This document shows, in pieces, positions 17,876 through 26,015 of a stretch of 64,000 nucleotides of DNA. The stretch spans positions 1-64,000 of the forward strand of contig CACGNQ010000001.1 of the NCBI GenBank assembly GCA_902574525.1, written 5' to 3'. The position numbers and the translations under genes are program-made. Origin of the DNA: an uncultured Pelagibacteraceae bacterium. Lineage in GTDB: Bacteria > Pseudomonadota > Alphaproteobacteria > Pelagibacterales > Pelagibacteraceae. The notes beneath the pieces were generated by a model. The model saw nothing but the letters and a program-made list of their open reading frames with translations. It ran no database searches and had not been told where the DNA came from. Within the stretch, counting starts at the first letter, position 1, and the number at the start of each line of letters is the position of its first letter.

Positions 17876-18349
17876 ATGATTGAGCAAATATCTGAATATT
17901 TTACAACTGAAATGATATATGTCTGGTTAAATATTGGCGTAGTCCCTTTTTGGCTAATTTTAATAGTTTTTCCAAAATCTAATATTTGTAGATTTATAGT
18001 TTCATCAATATTTCCAATTATAGTATTTGCAACAGTTTACACTTATCTAGTTATTTTGTTTTATAAATCAGGATATAATTTTTTGGAAAACTTTAGTCTT
18101 TACAAAGGCTTGCCTTACTTAAGTGAATTGATGCAAAATAACTCTTTTTTAATAACATTTTGGATACACTTCTTGGCAATTAATTTGTTTTGTGGATCTT
18201 GGATAGTTCGAGACTGTCTAAGATTTCAAATACCAAAATATTTAGCTTTCTTTCCATTGTTGCTTACATATTTTGTAGGACCATTAGGAATTTTTTTATA
18301 CTGGATTGTAAGAATATTTTTTTCTAAGAAAATTAGTCTATTCGACTAG
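17876..18349 (+). CDS. ABA4-like (DUF4281) membrane protein
   Basis: This 157-residue protein has four membrane helices matching the ABA4-like family. Features include an N-terminal helix with LNIGVVPFWLILIVFP, the family block FWIHFLAINLFCGSWIVRD, and a final FVGPLGIFLYWIVR. ABA4 in plants is needed for neoxanthin formation; bacterial members are of unknown function. It is divergent from recX and converges on the rhodanese gene with a one-base gap. Confidence 0.78.
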   Translation: MIEQISEYFTTEMIYVWLNIGVVPFWLILIVFPKSNICRFIVSSIFPIIVFATVYTYLVILFYKSGYNFLENFSLYKGLPYLSELMQNNSFLITFWIHFLAINLFCGSWIVRDCLRFQIPKYLAFFPLLLTYFVGPLGIFLYWIVRIFFSKKISLFD

Positions 18350-18350
18350 A

Positions 18351-18734
18351 TCACTCAACATCAAATCCCTTATTTTTCATTGAAGAAAAACCACCTTCAA
18401 TATGTGATACATTTTTGTAACCCATATCTTTTAGAGATTTAGTTGCAAGAGCTGATCTTAAGCCACCAGCGCAAAATAATACTATTTCTTTTTCCATATC
18501 AATTTTACCACTTTTGAAATATGCACTTTGTGGATCCATCCAGAATTCAAGCATTCCTCTAGGTATATGTGCGGAATTTTGAATTCTACCTTCTTTATCG
18601 AGTTCTCTGATGTCTCTAATATCTACTAAACTACATTTATTTTCTTTAACAAGTTCTAAAGCTTGATCAGCTGATAAAGTTTTGATCTCCTTTAGCGCAT
18701 TATTAACTAGTTCTTGAGATGATTTTATAGTCAT
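18351..18734 (-). CDS. single-domain rhodanese
   Basis: This single rhodanese domain of about 127 residues starts at the ATG at 18734; a TTG 18 bases further upstream would add six residues. The active-site loop is CAGGLR, with Cys as the sulfur acceptor, preceded by IVLFC and the family DIRDIRELDKEGRI segment. A cytoplasmic persulfide or sulfur-transfer role is expected. The GGLRS loop is the common alphaproteobacterial type. It is divergent from the glycosyltransferase-like gene across only 19 bases. Confidence 0.88.
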   Translation of the reverse strand: MTIKSSQELVNNALKEIKTLSADQALELVKENKCSLVDIRDIRELDKEGRIQNSAHIPRGMLEFWMDPQSAYFKSGKIDMEKEIVLFCAGGLRSALATKSLKDMGYKNVSHIEGGFSSMKNKGFDVE

Positions 18735-18753
18735 AATGGAGTAAGTATACAAT

Positions 18754-19785
18754 ATGAAAGCGTCAAAAATAAAGAAAAAAAAAACTTTTTTTAAAAAACT
18801 TTTTTTAAAACTTTCAAGACTTCTTGGTTACGAAGTTATGGATCAAGGTGACCTTTCATTGCTAAGCACAGAGGGAAAAGAGGAAAGAAACTCTTTATCC
18901 CAAATAGGAAAGAGTTCCTTAACACTTCCTATGGGTACAGTTAGCATTACAAGACCTGTAAAATCTTTAGATATTATTTTAAGAACATGCGCCTCTGTGA
19001 AAATGCTTACACAGTCGAAAGAAAGAATTTTTGAAAAGGAAAAGAGTGAGTATACTCTGAGATGCTTAAAATCAATTGTTAACTCAATAAATTTTTCTAA
19101 AAATGAACTTAAAAATATAAAAATTAAATTTACAATAATTGATTTTAAATCAGAGAAAAATATTATTGATAAGTTTAACTCTATTCTTCAAAATAATTTT
19201 TTTAATTATGATATTAAAATTTTAGATTATAATAAATATAGTGCTCATATATCTGAAAAGAATGAAGAGAATAAATCAGTAACTGATAATCAAAAATCAA
19301 ATATGTCAAATATTTATCAATCTCTTGATTTGTCTAAAAAGTGTGGTGATTTAATATATTTTGTTGAAGATGATTATCTGCATACAAAAAATTCTATACT
19401 TGAAATGGTTCTTGCGTATGAAAAATTTTCATCACAATTAAATAAAGAAATATTTTTATGCCCTGCGGATTATCCTTACTTATATAGAGATGTTGAAAAT
19501 ACAAATATTCTTATCGGTGATAAATTCCATTGGAGGAAAATTAATCAAACTTTATGCACTTTTTTAACCAGTAGAGAAATGATTAATAAATATTACGAGA
19601 AAATGGTCGAAATGTGTAAATATGAGCATTACCCATTCGAGAAACCTTTACATGAAATTTACAAGAATGAAGATTGTTTTAGTCCAATACCATCTATTGC
19701 AATTCACTGTACAAATATAAATTCTATATATGGGATTTCTCCAAATTCAGATGTTAAAAAAGTTTGGGAAGACTCTTCCTTCTAA
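18754..19785 (+). CDS. glycosyltransferase-like protein (GT-A-type DxD candidate)
   Basis: This 343-residue cytoplasmic protein has a strongly basic N terminus (KASKIKKKKTFFKKLF) and no signal peptide. The core has alternating strands and helices: SLDIILRTCASV, then FTIIDFKSE, then the acidic triplet in LIYFVEDDYLHTKNSI (around residue 208), which resembles the DxD metal site of GT-A glycosyltransferases. The later FLCPADYPYLYRD and FHWRKINQTLCTFLTSREM fit an acceptor domain. I cannot name a family with certainty. It is followed by a terminator-like hairpin and then the convergent amt gene. Confidence 0.6.
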   Translation: MKASKIKKKKTFFKKLFLKLSRLLGYEVMDQGDLSLLSTEGKEERNSLSQIGKSSLTLPMGTVSITRPVKSLDIILRTCASVKMLTQSKERIFEKEKSEYTLRCLKSIVNSINFSKNELKNIKIKFTIIDFKSEKNIIDKFNSILQNNFFNYDIKILDYNKYSAHISEKNEENKSVTDNQKSNMSNIYQSLDLSKKCGDLIYFVEDDYLHTKNSILEMVLAYEKFSSQLNKEIFLCPADYPYLYRDVENTNILIGDKFHWRKINQTLCTFLTSREMINKYYEKMVEMCKYEHYPFEKPLHEIYKNEDCFSPIPSIAIHCTNINSIYGISPNSDVKKVWEDSSF

Positions 19786-19794
19786 AAATGCAAA

Positions 19795-19813
19795 GGCCCC
19801 TTTAAAAGGGGCC
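19795..19813 (-). terminator. hairpin between amt and the glycosyltransferase-like gene
   Basis: GGCCCC at 19795-19800 pairs with GGGGCC at 19808-19813, with the A+T loop adding pairs. In the minus direction it is followed by a TTTGCATTTTT tail, as expected for a rho-independent terminator of amt. In the plus direction there is no clear T-run, although it could also slow transcripts of the convergent gene. Confidence 0.7.
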
Positions 19814-19852
19814 CTTACATTAAGTCTTTAACGTATGAGGGAGTTAAAGTGC

Positions 19853-21154
19853 TTAATCTCTTATTGCGTAAGCAATAACACCAGTCTCTGTGACGTCTGT
19901 ACCTTTCAGTTCAGCTTCTTTACTTAATCTGATACCAAAAGTATTTTTCATTATTGCCCATATGATGAATGCAATTACGAAAACTGTTGCATTAATTGCG
20001 ATTACACCTAACAACTGAGTACCGAAATTTGCTCCAGAGTTTGTAATCGGAACCGCAAGAGTTCCCCAGATACCAGCAAACAAGTGAGCTGGAACTGCAC
20101 CTACTACATCATCAATTTTCATCGCAAATAAAAACTTAGTTCCATATACAACGATGACACCACCAACTGCACCAATTAAAATTGCTGCTATCGGTGAAGG
20201 CATTAAAGGCTCGGCTGTGATTGCTACTAGACCACCAATTGCCCCGTTTAACATTTGAACAACGTCTGTTTTACCCATTGAAAGTCTCGTTACAATTGCT
20301 GCTGCCATTACACCACCACAAGCTGCAAGATTAGTGTTTATAAAGATTTTTGATACTGCTACTGCATCATCAAAAGTTCCCATTGCAAGTTGCGATCCAC
20401 CATTAAATCCGAACCAACCTAGCCATAATATAAATACTCCTATTGTGACTAAAGGTATTGAAGATGCTGCGAACGGTTTAACGGGTGCAGGTTCACCTTT
20501 TTTAGTAAATCGGCCCAATCTTGGTCCAAGTAGAATTGCACCTGCTAAAGCAGCTGCTCCACCAGTAGAGTGTACAAGTGTAGATCCAGCAAAATCAGAA
20601 AAGCCTCTTGCTGCTAACCAACCACCACCCCATTGCCAGCCCATTACAAATGGATATAAAAATCCAGTTAAAATTGCTGCAAATAAGAAAAACGGCCATA
20701 GTTTAATTCTTTCTGCTAATGTACCTGATACAATAGATACTGTAGTTGCACAGAATACCATTTGGAAATACCAATCTGATCCATCGGCATATCCTGTTCC
20801 TATCTTACTACCATCGGACCATGGCATAAATTTACCTATGTATCCACCTTCTGGAATACCATATGCAACGTTGTATCCAAACATCCAAAACATAATACCA
20901 GCAATAGAAAACAAACCGATATTCTTCGCGCAAATTACAGATACACTTTTTGACGTAACCATTCCAGATTCTAACATTGCAAATCCTGCAGCCATAAACA
21001 TGACTAAAAAACCACAAACTAGAAAAAGGAATGTATTAAAAATAAACCCAACCTCAGCAGAAACAGTTGTTTCTGCTACGCCGGCACTACTCATGTTAAG
21101 CAAGAGTATGAGCGCTGTAGCTGGAGTAATTATTTTTTTAAAAATTTTCCTCAT
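19853..21154 (-). CDS. amt: ammonium transporter Amt
   Basis: This 433-residue Amt/MEP/Rh channel has a cleavable signal peptide (about residues 1-28) and 11 predicted membrane helices. Family marks include AAGFAMLESGMV near the first helix, the FAGSTLVHSTGGAAALAGA block with the first pore histidine, and AHLFAGIWGTLAV with the second. It imports ammonium as nitrogen source. No glnK/glnB gene lies beside it, unlike in many bacteria. An AGGAG ribosome-binding site precedes the ATG. A perfect palindrome (21234-21252) lies in its upstream region. Confidence 0.95.
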   Translation of the reverse strand: MRKIFKKIITPATALILLLNMSSAGVAETTVSAEVGFIFNTFLFLVCGFLVMFMAAGFAMLESGMVTSKSVSVICAKNIGLFSIAGIMFWMFGYNVAYGIPEGGYIGKFMPWSDGSKIGTGYADGSDWYFQMVFCATTVSIVSGTLAERIKLWPFFLFAAILTGFLYPFVMGWQWGGGWLAARGFSDFAGSTLVHSTGGAAALAGAILLGPRLGRFTKKGEPAPVKPFAASSIPLVTIGVFILWLGWFGFNGGSQLAMGTFDDAVAVSKIFINTNLAACGGVMAAAIVTRLSMGKTDVVQMLNGAIGGLVAITAEPLMPSPIAAILIGAVGGVIVVYGTKFLFAMKIDDVVGAVPAHLFAGIWGTLAVPITNSGANFGTQLLGVIAINATVFVIAFIIWAIMKNTFGIRLSKEAELKGTDVTETGVIAYAIRD

Positions 21155-21233
21155 ATTATCTCCTTTGAAATTAATTAAGCAAAACTTTTAATTTTAATCG
21201 AAAAAAATAACTATCGTTAATGAGGTAAAATAG

Positions 21234-21252
21234 ATATGCAATAATTGCATAT
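21234..21252. promoter_or_regulatory. perfect palindrome upstream of amt
   Basis: ATATGCAA-TAA-TTGCATAT is a perfect 8-bp inverted repeat with a 3-base spacer. It is centred about 89 bases upstream of the amt start and lies just beyond the HU terminator. Position and symmetry suit a dimeric activator or repressor of amt, for example a nitrogen-control regulator, but no consensus I know matches it exactly. Confidence 0.4.
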
Positions 21253-21256
21253 AGAA

Positions 21257-21287
21257 ACAGCCTTTATGAAGATTTCATAAAGGCTGT
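21257..21287 (-). terminator. terminator-like hairpin downstream of hup
   Basis: ACAGCCTTTATGAA and TTCATAAAGGCTGT form a perfect 14-bp stem around a GAT loop, 13 bases after the hup stop in the minus direction. The 3' tail is only TTTCTATAT rather than a long U-run, so termination may be imperfect. It separates hup from amt. Confidence 0.75.
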
Positions 21288-21300
21288 AAAACTTAAAAAA

Positions 21301-21576
21301 TTATTTATTGAATATTTCTTTAAGCGCTTTTGCAGGCAAAAATTTTACTTTTTGAGATGCTGCTATCTGAATCTGCTCACCAGTTCTTGGATTTCTTCCA
21401 ATTCTAGCTTTTCTTTTAGCCACTTTATATGTACCAAAACCAGCAATTTTAACTGAATCATCGCCTTTTAAAGCATCCAGTATTGTGTTGGTTATAGTAT
21501 CAAAAGTTCGCTCTGCATCTGCCTTGCTTAAATTTAGGCTTCCTGAAAGCTTTGCTACTAGTTGTTTTTTGTTCAT
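21301..21576 (-). CDS. hup: HU family DNA-binding protein
   Basis: This 91-residue nucleoid protein has the HU/IHF fold order: N-terminal helices (MNKKQLVAKLSGSLNLSKADAERTF), then VKIAGFGTYKVAKRKARIGRNPRTGEQIQI with the DNA-minor-groove arm RNPRTGE, and a C-terminal helix. The dimer bends and compacts DNA. The upstream region (21577-21723) holds a hairpin and repeated AGTGTT words; a 14-bp hairpin follows the stop. Confidence 0.95.
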   Translation of the reverse strand: MNKKQLVAKLSGSLNLSKADAERTFDTITNTILDALKGDDSVKIAGFGTYKVAKRKARIGRNPRTGEQIQIAASQKVKFLPAKALKEIFNK

Positions 21577-21617
21577 TTTAGCTCCGGTTTAAAGGTTAAA
21601 TACATACTTAACAAAAT

Positions 21618-21641
21618 GCTTGATAATTCAAGCTTTTTTTT
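21618..21641. other. hairpin with T-run in the HU leader
   Basis: GCTTGA-TAAT-TCAAGC (21618-21633) is followed by eight T on the plus strand, which looks like a rho-independent terminator reading rightwards. No plus-strand gene precedes it. Read on the minus strand it is a hairpin in the leader about 42-65 bases before the HU start. It may be a stop for antisense transcription or a leader structure. Confidence 0.4.
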
Positions 21642-21689
21642 AGTGTTAGAAAATTTTTTCCACACAATATATAGTGTTCTAAAAGTGTT
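21642..21689. repeat. three AGTGTT direct repeats upstream of HU
   Basis: AGTGTT occurs at 21642, 21673 and 21684, with start-to-start distances of 31 and 11 bases. These are close to three and one helical turns. The cluster lies in the probable HU promoter region and could be a phased regulator site; chance is not excluded. Confidence 0.3.
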
Positions 21690-21723
21690 GATTTTACTTA
21701 CTTTTTAAAGGCTAAAAAAGCCA

Positions 21724-22833
21724 TTAAAATAAGCCTAAATCTTTAAGGTCATTAAATGTAGCAAAAAACATTAAGGATAATAATAAAAACATTCCGATTC
21801 GAAAAAAACCTTCTTGGGTTTTTTGACTTAGTGGTCTACCCAAAATCTTTTCTATTCCATAAAACATCAAATGTCCCCCATCTAAAAGAGGTATAGGAAA
21901 TAAGTTAATTAAACCCAGGCTAATTGAAATATAGGCCATAATACTTAAGAAAGGAATTACTCCAAATTCAGCAACTTGGCCTGTAATTTTAGCAATCCTA
22001 ATAGGTCCACCCAGTTGTGTTGTATCTCCTGATCCATATATCATTGAACCTAGATACTTAAGTGAAGAAACAGAGACAAAATAAACCTCATATAAAGAGT
22101 AATATAAAGCTTTTGCAGGTCCAAGTTTTACATGATTAATCTGATCATTTAGTGGACTTAGCTGTATTCCTACAATCCTTTTTTTTGTTTTGTTTCCTAG
22201 ATTATCTGTACTGTCGATTAATTTAGGTTTTACTTTAAATAATATTTCGTCGTCAATTCTTTTAACTTTAAAATCAATTACGTCTGAGGTGGACATTGTT
22301 ATGAACTTTGATACATCTAAAATACTTTTTACCTCATTATTGTCGATCTCAAGGACAATATCATTTTTTTTCAATCCTGCATCAGCAGCGGGACTTTCAA
22401 CTTGTACATCATCTATTATAGCAGGGGTGAAATCTTTACCGGCAAACATATAAATAAACAAAAATATCACAGCTGCTAAAATAAAATTAGCTATTGGTCC
22501 TGCCGCAACAATTAAAGATCTTTGATAAATTGGTTTTAGTACAAAAAGTTTTTTCCTGTCTTCTTCGTTATATTTTTTAATTAATTCATCTTGATCGCTT
22601 TGAGAAAAAACATTTCTATCTCCGAAAAATTTTACATATCCACCCAAGGGAATAAGACATATTTTCCATCTTGTACCTGACTTATCATTCCAACCAAAAA
22701 TTTCTTTACCAAAACCAATTGAAAAATCTGTTACCCCAACACCATACTTTTTTGCAAAATAATAGTGTCCATATTCATGGATAAAAACAACAACTACTAT
22801 CAAAATAATAAAGGGTACAATCGTACTTAACAT
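21724..22833 (-). CDS. rseP: RseP-type site-2 zinc metalloprotease
   Basis: This 369-residue intramembrane protease has the zinc motif HEYGH in the first helix (VVVFIHEYGHYYF, about residues 19-24), a PDZ domain in the middle (ESPAADAGLKKNDIVLEIDNNEV), and the second metal motif in LFPIPLLDGGHLMFYG near the C terminus. It cleaves membrane-bound anti-sigma factors and signal-peptide remnants. Unlike in many proteobacteria it is not next to bamA or dxr here; its neighbours are thiV and hup. Confidence 0.93.
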   Translation of the reverse strand: MLSTIVPFIILIVVVVFIHEYGHYYFAKKYGVGVTDFSIGFGKEIFGWNDKSGTRWKICLIPLGGYVKFFGDRNVFSQSDQDELIKKYNEEDRKKLFVLKPIYQRSLIVAAGPIANFILAAVIFLFIYMFAGKDFTPAIIDDVQVESPAADAGLKKNDIVLEIDNNEVKSILDVSKFITMSTSDVIDFKVKRIDDEILFKVKPKLIDSTDNLGNKTKKRIVGIQLSPLNDQINHVKLGPAKALYYSLYEVYFVSVSSLKYLGSMIYGSGDTTQLGGPIRIAKITGQVAEFGVIPFLSIMAYISISLGLINLFPIPLLDGGHLMFYGIEKILGRPLSQKTQEGFFRIGMFLLLSLMFFATFNDLKDLGLF

Positions 22834-22858
22834 ATATATATATTATATTTTTTAAATA

Positions 22859-24295
22859 TTATCTCAACTTCCAAATCAGCGCTGGTATAAATGTAGCAAC
22901 TATAAAAGATAGAAATAACAGTGATTGGGACATAAAAGAAGGAAAAACATCTACTGGTAAAATCATACCAACTAACAAACTTTTCGAGAAATCTGGCATT
23001 GGAAATAAAAGAAAGCCTGCTATTAAACCTACAATGATAGAAAGATACGCAGTTTTTTCATCTAGCTTCTTATTATAAAAACTATAGAAAACAGTAAGTA
23101 CAAACGCACAACATAGTAAGTCAGCTAATAAAAATAAGTACAAGACACTAAATCCCTTAGAGGCAATAAAGAATGCGATAATTGATATGCCGACTATAAA
23201 GTATTTGGATAATTTAAGATAATCGATTTTAGCTTTTAGGTTAAATGTTGCTTTACTATCAATCACTATTAAACTTGAAATTGCGTTAACCAATGTATCA
23301 ACTGTACTGATAGTTAGTGATAAACCTAAAATAATAATAATTAATGATAGGAATTTAGTTTCCTCTTTTAACAACAAAGAAAAAAATCCCAAATCAGGTA
23401 TAATATTTGTATCGACTGATACTGCAACTAGTCCACAAAAACCCATAAAAAATACAATTGGGATAATTACAATGAAAGCAATAATTAGACTTTTTTTTAA
23501 AATTTCATAATTTTTTGCTGCATATACTCTTTGCCAATTTCCTTGATGAAAAAGATTTGTTGCAGCAACTGCTATAAAAAATGTTAATCCTGCTGTGTAG
23601 TTTGGAAAATAATTACCACTTAATAAATCAGGTTTTTTTTCTTTTATAAAAGAAAAAGAAAATTGATCACCTGAAAAAGAAGTAAGATAATAAATAGAAA
23701 TAAAAAAAAGAATGATAATTACAATCATTTGAATATTATCAGTAAATATTGAGGCTCTTAGTCCCCCGTAAAGAGTGTAAGTTATAGTTCCTAATAAAAC
23801 TATCAGAGATGTTATCCATAGCTCTGTTCCAGATATATAATTTATTAAAATTGCTACAGCGGTTACCTCTGCACATAAAAAAATGAACATGTAAAAAACA
23901 GTTATCAATAGAATTAATTTAAATAAACTTTTACTAAACCTTTTTCTTAAAAATTCGATTAATGTTGATCCTTTTGGGAAATCTTTTCTAATTTTTTTTC
24001 CTAAGGATATTAAAAAAATCATTGGAAAAGCAGTCCCTAAAGCATAGCCAATTACAGCACCTATTCCGCCCCATGTTGCAGCTGAAGCTGGTCCAAACAA
24101 AATCCAAGCCCCAAGCGCTGATGCAATTAAACTTGTGGTTAAAGAAAAAAAACCGATACTTCTGTTTGCTGTTAGATAATTATTTATACCTTTATGTTTT
24201 TTTGAATAAGTTACTCCGATAACTGTAAAAATTAAGCTTATAATTATAACTATTATTAGCGATGATGATTGATGCAAAAAATGTACTTTATCCAT
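22859..24295 (-). CDS. thiV: sodium:solute symporter ThiV, putative thiamine-precursor importer
   Basis: This 478-residue sodium/solute symporter (SSS family) protein has about 13 helices. Family marks include LTANRSIGFFSLTTSLIASALGAW near the N terminus, TLYGGLRASIFTDNIQ, and a sodium-site-like GLSLTISTVDTLVNAISS. Immediately upstream is a TPP riboswitch that would cover the ribosome-binding site, so expression should fall when thiamine diphosphate is plentiful. In SAR11 a symporter behind such a riboswitch was named ThiV and proposed to import the pyrimidine precursor HMP; that is established literature, and the assignment here is by that context. Confidence 0.85.
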   Translation of the reverse strand: MDKVHFLHQSSSLIIVIIISLIFTVIGVTYSKKHKGINNYLTANRSIGFFSLTTSLIASALGAWILFGPASAATWGGIGAVIGYALGTAFPMIFLISLGKKIRKDFPKGSTLIEFLRKRFSKSLFKLILLITVFYMFIFLCAEVTAVAILINYISGTELWITSLIVLLGTITYTLYGGLRASIFTDNIQMIVIIILFFISIYYLTSFSGDQFSFSFIKEKKPDLLSGNYFPNYTAGLTFFIAVAATNLFHQGNWQRVYAAKNYEILKKSLIIAFIVIIPIVFFMGFCGLVAVSVDTNIIPDLGFFSLLLKEETKFLSLIIIILGLSLTISTVDTLVNAISSLIVIDSKATFNLKAKIDYLKLSKYFIVGISIIAFFIASKGFSVLYLFLLADLLCCAFVLTVFYSFYNKKLDEKTAYLSIIVGLIAGFLLFPMPDFSKSLLVGMILPVDVFPSFMSQSLLFLSFIVATFIPALIWKLR

Positions 24296-24298
24296 AAT

Positions 24299-24360
24299 CT
24301 CCCTTTCTGAATTACCGGACAGGTTCTTAGGGTATATTCTCAGTCTACTTAGACACCCCT
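24299..24360 (-). promoter_or_regulatory. TPP (THI-box) riboswitch controlling thiV
   Basis: Read on the minus strand, the region carries the conserved TPP-aptamer blocks in order: GGGGTGTCT paired through AAGT to AGA, then CTGAGAATATACCCT (the CUGAGA core and ACCC), then GAACCTG, GGTAAT, and a terminal AGGGAGA. The last block lies 3 bases before the thiV ATG and includes its Shine-Dalgarno sequence. Ligand binding would therefore directly hide the ribosome-binding site, so control is likely translational with no separate expression platform. The variable P3 arm is minimal. Confidence 0.92.
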
Positions 24361-24414
24361 ATAATATTAATATATCAAAATTAGACTGTATGTGTAAAAA
24401 ATTTTTTGAAAATT

Positions 24415-25692
24415 TTAAAACTGCTCAGATTCTGTTGAGCCTTCCATTGCAGTAGTTGAACTTTTTCCACCACTTATAGTGTTAGATACAGCATCAAAGT
24501 ATGAAGTTCCTACTTCTCTTTGATGTTTAACGCTCGTATAACCGTCTTTTTCTCTAGCAAACTCTTGTTCTTGAATTTTTGAATAAGCTGTCATGCCTTC
24601 TTTTTTATACTTTTGTGCTAATTCAAAGATAGCAATATTTTGAGTATGAAAGCCAGCTAAAGTAATAAATTGAAACTTATATCCCATATCACTAATTTTT
24701 TGTTGGAAAGTTGCAATTTCTGCATCAGATAAATGTTTTTTCCAATTAAAGGATGGAGAACAATTATAAGCTAACAATTTTCCAGGATACTTAGCATGAA
24801 TTGCGTCAGCAAATTTTTTAGCTTCTTCTAAGTTTGGAGTTGCTGTTTCACACCATATTAAATCTGAATAAGGGGCATAAGCTAATCCTCTTGAAATTGC
24901 TTGATCTATTCCATGTTTAACATAATAAAAACCTTCAGGTGACCTTTCTCCTGTCAAAAAAGGTTTGTCATTTTCATCGTGATCATTTGTAATTAATTTT
25001 GCTGCATTAGCGTCCGTTCTCGCTAAAATTATTAATGGAACATCCGCGATATCTGCCGCTAATCTTGCGGCTTTCAAATTTTTTATCATTGTACCAGTTG
25101 GAACTAATACTTTTCCTCCCATGTGGCCACATTTTTTTTCACTAGCTAATTGATCTTCAAAGTGTACTCCAGCTGCTCCAGCTCTTATAAATTTTTTAGC
25201 TAATTCAAAAACATTTAACGGTCCACCGAAACCGGCTTCTCCATCAGCAATAATAGGCAACATATAATCTACTCTATCTTTTGAGTTCATTTCTCCGTCT
25301 TTAATTTCCATGTGTTGGATTTGGTCAGCTCTTGTCAAAGCATTATTCATTGACTCAACTAATTTTGGTGCACTATCATAAGGATATAAAGATTGATCTG
25401 GGTACATTTCGCCTGCGCTATTGGCATCTGCAGCTACCTGCCATCCACTCAAGTAAATTGCTTTAAGACCAGCTTTAGCATGCTGAACAGCGTGATTACC
25501 AGATAGTGAGCCTAGTGTATTAATATATGGTTCTGTATTTAACAATCTCCAAAGTTTTTCTGATTGATGTTTGCACATCGAGTATTCAATTTTTATTGAA
25601 CCTTTTAATCTCTCTACCTCTTCTGGAGTATAGTCTCTTTTAATTCCTGCAAATCTTTTTAAATCGTAAGATACCTTTTTTTCTGAGCTCAT
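24415..25692 (-). CDS. aceA: isocitrate lyase
   Basis: This 425-residue enzyme splits isocitrate to glyoxylate and succinate, the first step of the glyoxylate bypass. The catalytic signature KKCGHMGGK is at about residues 187-195. Other core segments are [30 protein letters not shown] and [13 protein letters not shown]. Length matches bacterial AceA. Malate synthase is not in the window. Its upstream region is shared with a divergent ScfR-like regulator and contains four copies of TTTACAA/TTGTAAA, suggesting control by that regulator. Confidence 0.96.
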   Translation of the reverse strand: MSSEKKVSYDLKRFAGIKRDYTPEEVERLKGSIKIEYSMCKHQSEKLWRLLNTEPYINTLGSLSGNHAVQHAKAGLKAIYLSGWQVAADANSAGEMYPDQSLYPYDSAPKLVESMNNALTRADQIQHMEIKDGEMNSKDRVDYMLPIIADGEAGFGGPLNVFELAKKFIRAGAAGVHFEDQLASEKKCGHMGGKVLVPTGTMIKNLKAARLAADIADVPLIILARTDANAAKLITNDHDENDKPFLTGERSPEGFYYVKHGIDQAISRGLAYAPYSDLIWCETATPNLEEAKKFADAIHAKYPGKLLAYNCSPSFNWKKHLSDAEIATFQQKISDMGYKFQFITLAGFHTQNIAIFELAQKYKKEGMTAYSKIQEQEFAREKDGYTSVKHQREVGTSYFDAVSNTISGGKSSTTAMEGSTESEQF

Positions 25693-25735
25693 AATGTATT
25701 TCCTATTAAAATTAGTTTACTCTAGAAATAAGGTA

Positions 25736-25903
25736 TTAGTTGTTTTCGCTAAACTCGTTAGTGAATTCATTCATACCGCTTGAACCCCAATCACAATGGT
25801 CATCTCTCAAATAGATACCGTTTTTAGTTTCACTATTTGAATCGTCTATAAAGCTATTTTTAGCTTTGTTTTCAACGTTTTTGATTTTGTTTTTGTCGTT
25901 CAT
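25736..25903 (-). CDS. candidate 55-aa hydrophilic protein upstream of aceA
   Basis: A 55-residue frame from the ATG at 25903 (the frame stays open up to 25996) ends 43 bases before aceA. It is rich in Asn, Asp, Lys and Ser, with a C-terminal half around YLRDDHCDWGSSGMNEF containing one Cys and one Trp. No family is recognised and the ribosome-binding site is weak. If real, it would be the first gene of the aceA transcript; if not, the aceA leader is over 300 bases. Confidence 0.4.
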   Translation of the reverse strand: MNDKNKIKNVENKAKNSFIDDSNSETKNGIYLRDDHCDWGSSGMNEFTNEFSENN

Positions 25904-25916
25904 AAAAGCTTTATAA

Positions 25917-26005
25917 TTTACAAAATTTACTTTTGCTAATAAATAATTAAAAAGTCTTGTAAAATAAGATAATTTGTTGTAAATATTTATTGACAAAATT
26001 TACAA
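25917..26005. promoter_or_regulatory. cluster of TTTACAA/TTGTAAA operator-like repeats
   Basis: The word TTTACAA occurs at 25917-25923 and 25999-26005, and its complement TTGTAAA at 25957-25963 and 25977-25983, all between aceA and the divergent regulator gene. Two of the sites share the longer CAAAATTTAC (25921 and 25994), exactly 73 bases apart, about seven helical turns. The words resemble the TTTGCAAA-type boxes recognised by RamB, which belongs to the same regulator family and controls isocitrate lyase in actinobacteria. Proposed: autoregulation plus aceA control. Confidence 0.55.
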
Positions 26006-26015
26006 ATAGAAAACT

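Noticed and set aside
20334-21191. Long open frame (285 codons) on the plus strand opposite amt
   Set aside because: It is entirely antisense to a strongly supported ammonium transporter, is Pro/Asn-rich with no domain pattern, and has no ribosome-binding site. It is a shadow of amt codon bias.
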